From positions 1,403,255-1,467,254 of the forward strand of contig NZ_JAPPRR010000001.1 in assembly GCF_026719705.1 (NCBI RefSeq): 64,000 bases of DNA, written 5' to 3'. The notes beneath the pieces are model-generated. The model was not told the origin of the DNA. It saw nothing but the letters and a program-made list of their open reading frames with translations, and did no database searches. Below, piece by piece: positions 34,538 through 43,085 of the stretch. Numbering within the stretch: the stretch's first letter is position 1; every line of letters begins with the position of its first letter. The stretch is from Pseudokordiimonas caeni (GTDB lineage Bacteria; Pseudomonadota; Alphaproteobacteria; Sphingomonadales; Kordiimonadaceae). A program made the translations under genes and the position numbers.

Positions 34538-34792
34538 TCAGCTGTCGTCGCGCTCGTCAGGCACGCCCTGACGCCGGAGGATGAAAAGAAAGACATAACC
34601 GAGGGTCGCCGCGATCATGATCCAGGCGATGAGATCAAAGCCCTTGTTGCCGAAATAGTTGGCAAAGGCACAGCCGAGTGCCGGCCAGATATAGGCAGCG
34701 ATATTCTGGTCCTCGCGCCGCGAAAACTGGAAAAACATGCCAACGATCGCCACAAAAATAGCCACCGTCACAAAATCAAAGATCGTACTCAT
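34538..34792 (-). CDS. Small membrane protein, XrtV-accessory-like
   Basis: An 84-residue protein with two or three hydrophobic segments (TIFDFVTVAIFVAIVGMFFQF, ALGCAFANYFGN, LIAWIMIAATLGYVFLFIL) and a charged tail. From memory of the family it resembles the small accessory protein annotated with XrtV exosortases, but I cannot verify this. The ATG at 34792 is chosen over a longer frame to 34873 because the extension has no hydrophobic or conserved character. It lies 21 bases ahead of the PssDE-like gene on the same strand and is divergent from the GT2 gene. Confidence 0.7.
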   Translation of the reverse strand: MSTIFDFVTVAIFVAIVGMFFQFSRREDQNIAAYIWPALGCAFANYFGNKGFDLIAWIMIAATLGYVFLFILRRQGVPDERDDS

Positions 34793-34968
34793 ATGGCCCT
34801 CGCCCCTCGCCTTTTTAGTCACCACTTCGGTCCGTGAAATATACAATGCCAGCCGCTGGTTGCAAGCCGACAAGTCACAGATGGAAGTCTTCCTTGATAG
34901 CGGGCCGGCATGCCCTTAACGTGCAGCTTCATTCCAACGTATCTCCTTGGGGCCTTCTGGATAGCCTT

Positions 34969-35820
34969 ATGACCACAGCACCCGCCGCGTCCGTGATCAT
35001 TCCCGCATACAATGAATCGAAGGCCCTGAAGCGCCTGCTGCCGCGACTGCATGATGCATCGCCCGACGCGCGCTTCGAGGTGATCGTCGTTTGTAATGGC
35101 TGCCACGACGACAGTTTCGAGGTGGCCTCCCGCTTTGGCGACAATATCCGGGTGATCAATCAGGTCGAAGGATCAAAAACCAAGGCACTGAATGCTGGCG
35201 ACGCAATCGCCAAGGCGTTTCCCCGAATCTATCTTGACGCAGACAGCGAGGTCACGCCGGACGACCTCGCCGCCATCTGCAAGACGCTTGAAAAGCCCGG
35301 CGTACTGGCAGCCGGTGCCATGGCAGATTTCGATGCAAGTGGTTCCAGTTGGGCCGTTGCAGCTTACTATCGGGCTTGGTCTCTTCTGCCCTTCGGCCGC
35401 AATCCCTCCAGTATCGGCGGTTCCGGCATCTACGCCCTCAGTCGTGAAGGCCGCGCCCGTTTTGAGGCCTTTCCGGATGTGATCGCTGATGACGGATTCA
35501 TCAATCACCTCTTCACCGCAGCCGAGAAAGCCCGGTGCACGGACTGTGTGGTGCGCATCACGCCGCCCCGTAACTGGTGGTCGCTCGTCAAGATCAAGTC
35601 GCGGGTTTACAGAGGCAATCGCCAGCTGCAGGCCATGGGTATTCACCCGCCCGCTGAATCCAACAAAACGGGATCGGGCATCGTCTCCCTGATCCTGTCG
35701 CCGCGCACGATGCTGCCAGCCACCATCTATGCCTTCACGCAAGTGGCCGCCCGGCTTTACGCCCATCTGATCCAGCCGCTGACACGGCAACGCTGGCAGC
35801 GCGATGAAACGACGCGCTAG
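34969..35820 (+). CDS. Glycosyltransferase family 2
   Basis: A 283-residue GT-A enzyme transferring a sugar during repeat-unit assembly. The family start is VIIPAYNESKALKRLL, followed by EVIVVCNGCHDDSFE for nucleotide binding, the metal-binding YLDADSEV (DxD type), and IADDGFINHLF as the catalytic-base region. The C-terminal helix region (LILSPRTMLPATIYAF) may associate with the membrane. ATG 34969 is taken as the start; an upstream ATG at 34834 adds unrelated residues and overlaps the divergent promoter region. Donor and acceptor sugars are unknown. Confidence 0.85.
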   Translation: MTTAPAASVIIPAYNESKALKRLLPRLHDASPDARFEVIVVCNGCHDDSFEVASRFGDNIRVINQVEGSKTKALNAGDAIAKAFPRIYLDADSEVTPDDLAAICKTLEKPGVLAAGAMADFDASGSSWAVAAYYRAWSLLPFGRNPSSIGGSGIYALSREGRARFEAFPDVIADDGFINHLFTAAEKARCTDCVVRITPPRNWWSLVKIKSRVYRGNRQLQAMGIHPPAESNKTGSGIVSLILSPRTMLPATIYAFTQVAARLYAHLIQPLTRQRWQRDETTR

Positions 35821-35966
35821 GGCACTTCAGTGACTGCAACGTTGACGCAACCTATTGATGGTTGAATTCTTTCTCTCGCAGAAACAGGTCTTGAGCTTCT
35901 GTGGCGCCTAAACTAGTTTCCATTTGTAAAGCTTAACCATAACGGCTTTCGGGGGGATGCGTTGCT

Positions 35967-37499
35967 GTGACGGAAACGTCGGAAATCGGCAAAAAAAGCG
36001 GTATTGAGCCGGGCCATCAGGCCCCTGGCGACGATAACCATGATCCGCAAGCCATGGATAAACTTCTGGGATTGACCGATCTTTCGTCGGCGCGCCCCGT
36101 GCCGCCTTCGATGATCGAATATATCCTGCGCGTATCGGATGTCCTGTCGATCCTCATTGCCGGCATCGTTGTCTTCGCTGTGGTTCTTGCGAACCCCAAC
36201 GCCGATATGGCGCTCTTCTATACCAATATCGTTGTTCTCGGCGCCATTCTTGCCAGCATGACCATCTATTCGGTCGGCGGCTATGATGCCGACTGCTTCT
36301 TCAATCTCATCACCTCGTTCCGGCGAGCGAGCTTCGGCTGGGGATTGACGATTGCTGCGCTGCTGGTCGTCGGGTTTGCCTTTAAATCGACCGGCAATGT
36401 CTCGCGCATCTGGGCTTCTGCATGGGCCATCGGGGCGCTCGCCACCCTTGCTGCAACGCGCGCGGTGGTCTGGGGCCTGATGGTCAATATGCGCAGCCGC
36501 AAACGGTTCGACAGCCGCGTCGCCATTGTCGGCGCCGGCGAACAGGGCCAACGCCTTTACCGCTTCGTGCGTGACAGCAAGTGGTTGACCATGCGCGTTA
36601 TCGCCTTTTGCGACGACCGCGTAACCCGTGTGCCGGACGAGCTTGACCATATCCCGGTGTTACCTGGCCTTGATTCCCTTGTGGAACTGATCCGTCGCAA
36701 TGCCATCGATCAGGTTCTTGTCGCCCTGCCATGGTCGGCTACCGACCGGCTGCGCGAAGTCATCGACCGGATCACCGAAACGCCGATCAAGGTGCGCCTT
36801 GCGCCTGATATGGCGTTGTTCGATTTCAGCAACCGGACCTTCTCGTCGCTAGGCGGCTTGCCGGTGCTGGATCTTTATGACCGTCCGATTTCCGGCACCA
36901 GCTGGATTCTGAAATGGCTGGAAGACAAGATTCTCGCCAGCCTCATCATCCTGCTTGTGTCGCCGGTGCTGATTGCCTGCGCCATCGCGATCAAGATGGA
37001 CAGCAAAGGCCCCGTCTTCTTCCGCCAGAACAGGGAAGGCTTCAATAATCAGACCTTTCGCATCTGGAAATTCCGGACCATGCGGCCCGAAAGCTGCGAA
37101 GGCGACAATATCCGCCAGGCCACCAAGAATGATGATCGCATCACCAAGGTTGGTGCTTTCCTGCGCCGTACGAGCCTTGATGAACTGCCGCAGCTTTTCA
37201 ATGTGGTCACCGGCGATATGTCACTCGTTGGCCCTCGCCCCCACGCCAAATCGACCCGTGCAGCCGGTGTGCGTTTTGAAGACGCCGTGAAGCGCTATGC
37301 GGCACGCCACCGCGTGAAGCCGGGCATCACCGGCTGGGCGCAGGTGCATGGCTGGCGTGGTGAAACGGACACGATCGAAAAGCTTGAAGCTCGCCTTCGG
37401 CACGATCTTTATTATATCGACAACTGGTCGCTCGGGCTTGATCTCTATATCCTGATCCGGACCGGCCTTGTCGTGCTTGGACAGAAAGAGGCCTATTGA
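35967..37499 (+). CDS. Undecaprenyl-phosphate glycosylphosphotransferase (initiating enzyme)
   Basis: A 510-residue polyisoprenyl-phosphate hexose-1-phosphate transferase of the WcaJ/PssY type that starts the repeat unit on undecaprenyl phosphate. Four N-terminal membrane spans (about residues 50-180) are followed by a CoA_binding_3 Rossmann-like part ([16 protein letters not shown]) and a re-entrant helix. The catalytic Bac_transf domain comes last ([64 protein letters not shown]). It starts at GTG 35967 with GGGGGA upstream. The next GT2 gene begins immediately at the stop. Confidence 0.93.
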   Translation: MTETSEIGKKSGIEPGHQAPGDDNHDPQAMDKLLGLTDLSSARPVPPSMIEYILRVSDVLSILIAGIVVFAVVLANPNADMALFYTNIVVLGAILASMTIYSVGGYDADCFFNLITSFRRASFGWGLTIAALLVVGFAFKSTGNVSRIWASAWAIGALATLAATRAVVWGLMVNMRSRKRFDSRVAIVGAGEQGQRLYRFVRDSKWLTMRVIAFCDDRVTRVPDELDHIPVLPGLDSLVELIRRNAIDQVLVALPWSATDRLREVIDRITETPIKVRLAPDMALFDFSNRTFSSLGGLPVLDLYDRPISGTSWILKWLEDKILASLIILLVSPVLIACAIAIKMDSKGPVFFRQNREGFNNQTFRIWKFRTMRPESCEGDNIRQATKNDDRITKVGAFLRRTSLDELPQLFNVVTGDMSLVGPRPHAKSTRAAGVRFEDAVKRYAARHRVKPGITGWAQVHGWRGETDTIEKLEARLRHDLYYIDNWSLGLDLYILIRTGLVVLGQKEAY

Positions 37500-38579
37500 A
37501 TGAGGCCTACCGACATGGCATCCAGCCATTTTCCCGACCATGCGACACAATTGCGGCAGGCACCCTCGCGCCTCGCCGAGCCCGCACTTGCCATCATCAT
37601 CGTCAACTGGAACGGCTGGCGCGACGTGGTGGAATGCCTTGAAACCATCTTCAACAACAAGGACCGCCGTTTCCGCGTTATCGTCTGCGACAATGCGTCT
37701 GCGGACGGCTCTGTCGGCCATTTCATCGACTGGGCGTCAGGCCTTGCCCCTGTGACAGTGACCGGGCAGCTTGCGCACCTTGCGTGCCCCAATACGCCGA
37801 AACCCTTGCGCACCGCCCTCATCGGTCCTGATGCCCCTCTGCCTTCCGCAGACGATGCTGATCTTTTCATCGTCAACACCGGCGCCAATCTCGGCTTTGC
37901 CGGCGGCAACAATGTGGGCTTGAAAATTGCCGCAAGCTGGACTGATTGCCGTCATTTCTGGCTCCTCAATCCCGATACCGTGATCGAGCCCGACGCGATT
38001 TCGATCCTCCTTGACCGGATGGACGAAGACGACAAGCCGGGCATGGTCGGCACCGACCTGCGCTTCTACCACACGCCCGATGTGATCCAGGCTTACAACG
38101 GATCCCGCTACAACAAGTGGACCGGTACGAGCCGCGGCCATTTCAATTTCTATGCAGGCACACCGACGGTTGACCGCGCGGAAATTGAAATGGCAACAGA
38201 CTTTGTCTCCGGCGCTTCGCTCGCCATCTCCAAGGCCTGCTACCTCGATATCGGGCCGATGAACGAAGCCTATTTTCTTTATTTCGAGGAAATCGAGTGG
38301 GCCCTGAAGGCGAGACAGCACCATCATATCGGATATGCGCAAGGGGCGCTCGCCTACCACAAGGAAGGGACGGCCGCCGGGTCAAGCTCCAACAAGGGCG
38401 GCCGCAGCCTTGCGTCCGAGCGGTTTCTCTTGCGCAGCAAGCTGATGTTCACCCGCGATCATTTCCCATGGGCCTTGCCTGCCGTCTATGCCTTTACCTT
38501 GGTGCAGATTCTCGTCAGGATTCGCCGGGGACATTTTCACAAGGCAGGTATGATGTTCAAACTGTTGATGGGCCGGTGA
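37500..38579 (+). CDS. Glycosyltransferase family 2 (rhamnosyltransferase-like)
   Basis: A 359-residue GT2 enzyme. The N-terminus IIIVNWNGWRDVVECLETIF and the loop NTGANLGFAGGNNVGLKI are characteristic of the RfbF/rhamnosyltransferase-like group. NPDTVIEPD carries the metal ligand, and YFLYFEEIEWALKARQ is the typical acidic segment. It would add a later sugar of the repeat unit. It starts directly after the stop of the initiating transferase and overlaps the polymerase ATG by one base, so the three are coupled. An alternative ATG at 37515 is possible. Confidence 0.88.
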   Translation: MRPTDMASSHFPDHATQLRQAPSRLAEPALAIIIVNWNGWRDVVECLETIFNNKDRRFRVIVCDNASADGSVGHFIDWASGLAPVTVTGQLAHLACPNTPKPLRTALIGPDAPLPSADDADLFIVNTGANLGFAGGNNVGLKIAASWTDCRHFWLLNPDTVIEPDAISILLDRMDEDDKPGMVGTDLRFYHTPDVIQAYNGSRYNKWTGTSRGHFNFYAGTPTVDRAEIEMATDFVSGASLAISKACYLDIGPMNEAYFLYFEEIEWALKARQHHHIGYAQGALAYHKEGTAAGSSSNKGGRSLASERFLLRSKLMFTRDHFPWALPAVYAFTLVQILVRIRRGHFHKAGMMFKLLMGR

Positions 38580-40210
38580 TGAATTTCCTGCGCTCGCTAT
38601 ACACACGTCTTCTTGTGCAGTACCGGCTGTACCGGATGAAACTGCCTGCTGCGCGTCCCTATATGCGCTATTCGCAGGGATCGCGGTTCATCAACCGCGC
38701 CATCCTGTATCTTAGCTTCTTTGTCGTCGCGCTCGTCGGCTCGTTCCTATATGGCTACACCGCCATCTATGGCAACCCGCAGCCCATGCTGCAATTCATG
38801 GGTATTCCGGTTGTCATCCTTGCGCTCATGTGCATCTGGGCATTGCCCGAGCGCGCCTCGTGGGGCGAAAAGGCTCTCTACCCGCTTCTCATTGCCTATT
38901 TCTTCTTTGCGCTCGTCTGGGCGCAATATGTGTCGATCATCAAGGTGCCGGGAAACCCGTGGCTCAGTCCGCAGCGCGTCCTTCTTTATATTATTTCCGG
39001 CATCGCCCTCATTTCCTTCTCGGTCTCGCGGGAAATGAAGGGCCTGATCAAGGAGCGCTATCAGGCCCACAAGCCAATTTTCGTGTGCCTCATTATCCTG
39101 ATCACGATTGAGCTCCTGAGCCTCGGCCTGACATCCAACATGCGGCTGTCGCTCAGCTATATCATTCGCGAGACGATGTTGATCACCATCCCGTTTCTCC
39201 TTTGCGCCGCACTTTTCCAAGACGCTGCACGCGTCCGCCTGTTCATTGCGATAGCCATGGTGAGCATCGTCATCCTCGTCGCCTTCGCCTACCAGGAATC
39301 GCGCCTTAACCAGCCGGTCTGGGCCGTCTATATCCCTCATTGGTGGTTTGATACTTCGGATGAAACCATTCAACGGTTGCTTACAGGGAGATCTCGCTAC
39401 GATCGTTTTCGAGCCAAGTCATCATCACTTACCTCTCTTGAATTCGCTGAACTGTTGGCGGTACTTTTTCCTTTCTGCCTATATTATCTATTGGAACGAC
39501 GGCGCATGATCTTGCGCGGTGTCGGCGCTATCATGACAATCATATGCTTGGTTGGAATCTATTTTTCTGGATCTCGCCTAGGGTTTGTCGGTGCCATCGC
39601 AGCTTTCGGAACATACCTTTTCCTGTTTGGGCTTAGATATTGGCGGACGCATAGAAAAAGTCTGATAGGCCCGGCACTCATTGCCTTCTATCCTGCAACT
39701 ATGACAACGCTTTTGGTTGGAATTGCTGTCAGCCCGCGGCTTAGTGCAATGGTGATTGGCGGCAGTTCGACAGATGCAAGTACGCAGGCGCGCTTCGATC
39801 AATGGCAAATGGGCCTCCCGATGATCATGAAAAACCCCTTCATCGGCTATGGCTATGCTAATGGTGCTTACAAACTCGGGTTCGTCAACCCTGGTGGGGA
39901 ACTGACCATTGATACATTTTACCTATCTATATTGCTAGAAACCGGTGTGCCTGGTGCGCTTGCATTTTTCTTCTTCCATGCAATCGCAGCATGGGTGTCA
40001 GCCAAAGCATATCTAAATTCAACCGACACCGAAGGCAAAGACGGAACGCGTATAGGAGCGGCAATAGCTTGCGCTCTTGTTGGATTTTTGATCGTTAAAC
40101 TTGTACTTTCCCAAAGAACCAATCATACGTTCTTGGCGATACTAGTTGGTTTCGCCGTTGCACTATACAGAAACAAGAAAAATGAAGTGAAACAAGAGAA
40201 TGGTGCGTAA
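38579..40210 (+). CDS. O-antigen ligase/Wzy-like polysaccharide polymerase
   Basis: A 543-residue polytopic membrane protein with about 12 spans. The Wzy_C-like signature YFSGSRLGFVGAIAAFG lies in the C-terminal half, followed by the large loop and GYGYANGAYKLGFVNPGG. It should polymerise repeat units in the periplasm. The start ATG 38579 overlaps the preceding stop. The first 780 bases have the same GC-rich codon use as the neighbours. From about 39370 to the end the DNA is clearly AT-richer, with many A/T-ending codons, and the composition returns to normal in the next gene. This suggests replacement of the 3' part by recombination. Confidence 0.85.
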   Translation: MNFLRSLYTRLLVQYRLYRMKLPAARPYMRYSQGSRFINRAILYLSFFVVALVGSFLYGYTAIYGNPQPMLQFMGIPVVILALMCIWALPERASWGEKALYPLLIAYFFFALVWAQYVSIIKVPGNPWLSPQRVLLYIISGIALISFSVSREMKGLIKERYQAHKPIFVCLIILITIELLSLGLTSNMRLSLSYIIRETMLITIPFLLCAALFQDAARVRLFIAIAMVSIVILVAFAYQESRLNQPVWAVYIPHWWFDTSDETIQRLLTGRSRYDRFRAKSSSLTSLEFAELLAVLFPFCLYYLLERRRMILRGVGAIMTIICLVGIYFSGSRLGFVGAIAAFGTYLFLFGLRYWRTHRKSLIGPALIAFYPATMTTLLVGIAVSPRLSAMVIGGSSTDASTQARFDQWQMGLPMIMKNPFIGYGYANGAYKLGFVNPGGELTIDTFYLSILLETGVPGALAFFFFHAIAAWVSAKAYLNSTDTEGKDGTRIGAAIACALVGFLIVKLVLSQRTNHTFLAILVGFAVALYRNKKNEVKQENGA

Positions 40211-41273
40211 CGCCATGCCCTCCTCCCAGCGCCAATATTATTTCGACGTCCTTCGTGGCTCGATGATGCTGTTTGGCGTGTTCGTGCATGCGAGCCTTGC
40301 TGACCAGCGCTCCGGTGAACTTGAGTGGATCCGGTTTCTTTCCGGAACCTTTCGCATGGCCTGTTTCTTCATGATTTCCGGTTACTTTTCAGCGATGGTT
40401 TACGGCAAGCGCCCAGGACTGCCGTTTGTGCGGCAACGGCTGGTCCTGATGCTTGTACCTGCGCTCTTTGCCATCATCGTGCTGAATCCACCTGCCATCG
40501 CCTGGATGATCGAATTCTGGGGATCGAGTGACCCGGACGCCGAAATCCGCATCAACTGGCACGTCCATGTCTGGTTCCTCCTGTCACTCGCGCTTTACAC
40601 GCTGATCGTGCCATTCTTGGCGCTGGAACTGACGCGAAAGGCAAGCGAAATGACGCAACGCCTGTTCAGGCCATTACCAGCGCTGCCGGTGATCGTTGCG
40701 CTTTGCGCCGGCGCCGTGGTGCTCGTTTATGTCTGGTCGATTAGCTGGGAACATCTTCCTTACGGCGAAGCCTACCAGTTCCTGATCCGCTCGACGCTTT
40801 TCTACCTGCCATTCTTCGTTTTCGGCTACCTGATGTTTTCAGACGATGGCTTGCGCGATTATGCCCACAGACTCGACTGGCTGACCCTGGCTATCGCGCT
40901 CCTTGGCATGGCGGCCTGTGCCTATTTCAAATACTGGGACGTGCCCGTAACGCCCGCGGAAAAAATCGCCAAGTTCGCTGCCCAATATATAACGGGCTTC
41001 AGCTTGAGTTTCCTGATCCTTGGCGCCGGGCGGCGCTGGGTGCGTGGCGGCTGGTACGCAAGCTATTGTGCCAAAAGTTCCTATACCATCTATCTCGTAC
41101 ATTATTTCCTGATTTCGCTCATCTTCCACACGTTCGGTGCTGGCGCGCTGCCTGCCGAAGCGTTGTTCCTGCTGGCAGCCTTCACGGCCATCACCACGGG
41201 GTCGATCATTCAGTACCAGCTTGTCGAGCGGTCCAACATTGCCCGTTTCCTTCTGAATGGCCGGTATCGTTGA
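40200..41273 (+). CDS. Acyltransferase family 3 / OpgC-like membrane protein
   Basis: A 357-residue membrane protein with about ten spans. The N-terminus YYFDVLRGSMMLFGVFVHASL holds the conserved R/D and the catalytic-type histidine of the acyltransferase-3 family, and INWHVHVWFLLSLALYTL is the second conserved block. It probably transfers acetyl or succinyl groups to the polymer or its lipid-linked unit. It overlaps the polymerase gene by 11 bases if ATG 40200 is used; ATG 40215 is an alternative. The composition is GC-rich again. Confidence 0.87.
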   Translation: MVRNAMPSSQRQYYFDVLRGSMMLFGVFVHASLADQRSGELEWIRFLSGTFRMACFFMISGYFSAMVYGKRPGLPFVRQRLVLMLVPALFAIIVLNPPAIAWMIEFWGSSDPDAEIRINWHVHVWFLLSLALYTLIVPFLALELTRKASEMTQRLFRPLPALPVIVALCAGAVVLVYVWSISWEHLPYGEAYQFLIRSTLFYLPFFVFGYLMFSDDGLRDYAHRLDWLTLAIALLGMAACAYFKYWDVPVTPAEKIAKFAAQYITGFSLSFLILGAGRRWVRGGWYASYCAKSSYTIYLVHYFLISLIFHTFGAGALPAEALFLLAAFTAITTGSIIQYQLVERSNIARFLLNGRYR

Positions 41274-41287
41274 AAGGACCCGAGAAA

Positions 41288-42730
41288 ATGCAGGCCCTGC
41301 CAAAGCAGTTCATGATCGCCGCGCGGCGCCACCCCGCTCCTGAAGGCTGGGGGAGCCAAGCATATGGCGGCCTTACCATCGTGAGTGCGCCTGAACTTCC
41401 CGTTACGTGGCTGACCGGACCAGACAGAGGAAAGGTCGGGTTGTTGCTCGGTTGGGCTGTCTTCGCGGGCCAGGCGCTCCAGAACGGTCAGTTCAGTCTG
41501 CCCCCCGGAGCCTCCCTCGAAGACTTTCTTGACAGAACTTGCGGCCGCTTCATGTGCCTGTTCGAACAGGACGGTGACATATTCATCATCGGGGATGCTG
41601 GCGGCCTTCTGTCGCTTGTCTATTCCCCCGAGCACAAAATCGCCTGCTCCAGCGTTACTCTGATGCAGCGAGTTGTAGATCTGGACGCGGCCCCGGAAAT
41701 CGCTGAGCAATTCGACCTTCGCAACCGGCAAGGCTGGATTCCTTTCGGCCTCACGGCCTGGAAGGCGGTACATCGGCTATTGCCAGATCATGCCCTTCGG
41801 ATCTCAACGTGGCAGGCCGAAAGGGTCCGTGATTTTCCCGCGCCGACCGCAGACAAGTCTGATATTGGTGCGACCATCACAAAAATCGCCGATCTGGTGG
41901 CAGACAATGTCAAAGGCTTTCTCGACATGGGAGGCACTGCTGCCCATATCACGGCGGGACGGGACTCCCGCATGTCGCTTGCATGTGCGCATCCGCACGC
42001 GGCGCAACTGACGCTCGAAACCATCCGGGCCCCGGGGGACGGCGCGATGATTGATGTGCTCGTCGGTCAGCGTCTCGCGAAAATTGCAGGTATCAAACAT
42101 CGTGCAATCGACCTTGAAGAATCTTCGGTGGAAGAAAAGGCCGCCTGGCTCGAGCGCACCGGCTATTCGGTGAATGACAGCGTCGTCGGGCTGGTGCGCA
42201 CGGTTGAAAAGCACGACCAGGGATTGCCCGTCCTTACCGGCACTGGCGGCGAAGTCGGACGGGCCTTCTACTGGCAAGAAAGCGACCTTGCCGAGCGAAC
42301 GATCTCGCCGGATGCCCTCATCACGCGGCTCGGCTTCACAGCCACCCCGGCGCTGGTGACCGCAGCCATACAATGGTTGAACACAACACCGCACCAGAAC
42401 CTGACGCAGCTTCTGGATATCGCCTATATCGAACAGCGCCTCGGTTGCTGGGCCGGCCCGTCTGTCTATGGACACCGCATACCGGTGCCAACCTTCAGCC
42501 CCTTCAACGCGCGCAATATCTACCGGCTTATGCTATCGTTGCCTGCGGACTATCGGTATACGCAACGATTGTGCGACGATCTTGTCGCGCACGCATGGCC
42601 CGCACTCGCAAGTCTTGAATATAATCGTGCGCCAGGCCTCCTGAAACTTCGCTTCCTGAAGTCCGAACTGAAACGCCTGCTGCCCGCCTCGCTGAAAAGC
42701 AGCCTGAAGCGAATCCTGTCGTCGCGTTGA
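41288..42730 (+). CDS. Asparagine-synthase-like protein with atypical PP-loop
   Basis: A 480-residue protein I place in the asparagine synthase/ATP pyrophosphatase superfamily with moderate confidence. The N-terminal region (AVFAGQALQNG, GRFMCLFEQDGDIFIIGDAGGL) resembles a class II glutamine amidotransferase-like domain without the N-terminal catalytic cysteine. The central AAHITAGRDSRMSLACA replaces the usual SGGxDS PP-loop. The segment GYSVNDSVVGLVRT and the C-terminal helices follow. AAAGGA precedes ATG 41288. It closes the assembly operon and may amidate or adenylate a sugar acid, but this is inference. The frame is open further upstream inside the acyltransferase gene, which I do not count. 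Confidence 0.7.
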   Translation: MQALPKQFMIAARRHPAPEGWGSQAYGGLTIVSAPELPVTWLTGPDRGKVGLLLGWAVFAGQALQNGQFSLPPGASLEDFLDRTCGRFMCLFEQDGDIFIIGDAGGLLSLVYSPEHKIACSSVTLMQRVVDLDAAPEIAEQFDLRNRQGWIPFGLTAWKAVHRLLPDHALRISTWQAERVRDFPAPTADKSDIGATITKIADLVADNVKGFLDMGGTAAHITAGRDSRMSLACAHPHAAQLTLETIRAPGDGAMIDVLVGQRLAKIAGIKHRAIDLEESSVEEKAAWLERTGYSVNDSVVGLVRTVEKHDQGLPVLTGTGGEVGRAFYWQESDLAERTISPDALITRLGFTATPALVTAAIQWLNTTPHQNLTQLLDIAYIEQRLGCWAGPSVYGHRIPVPTFSPFNARNIYRLMLSLPADYRYTQRLCDDLVAHAWPALASLEYNRAPGLLKLRFLKSELKRLLPASLKSSLKRILSSR

Positions 42731-43085
42731 TAATTTTCGGCCACCGCCAGACGGGAAATAGTGACGAAAAGTAACGAATCCGAATCAGTATCGGACGAGC
42801 AACTTTCGATTCAGAGAGAAGGAAATCATGAAAAGCGGCACATTCTCTATAAAAGTCAGGCCTCCTGCCCTTTCCTTGGCCCTCTTTCAACTTGCTGAAA
42901 CTACTTACAGTTTTATAAAAGTTTACAGCCTGTTTACCGTGCGAACCTGCGCTCCGCATGGGAGAAAGGACAAATTCTTCCGATTCGTTAGCTCAATCTT
43001 TATTATTCTGGTGTTCAATCTCGCCAACGAAGCCGCTCATGGCAGTGAACGGCTTTCGCAATCCACGCACATGGAGCAGGCAGAC
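42731..43085. other. AT-rich leader region of the beta-helix/LamG gene
   Basis: This 355-base stretch is AT-rich and does not look coding, although a frame is open from ATG 42828 with AAGGAA before it. It contains a good sigma-70-type promoter at 42892-42919, which lies inside that frame and argues against the early start. The implied untranslated leader is about 145-160 bases. Confidence 0.6.
42892..42919 (+). promoter_or_regulatory. Candidate sigma-70 promoter
   Basis: TTGCTG (42892-42897) and TATAAA (42914-42919) are separated by 16 bases. Transcription would begin near 42926, giving the giant gene its own promoter independent of the assembly operon. Confidence 0.5.

Noticed and set aside
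42828-43070. N-terminal extension of the beta-helix/LamG protein
   Set aside because: The stretch is AT-rich, has no recognisable domain, contains a good promoter, and a ribosome site lies before 43086. I treat it as leader.
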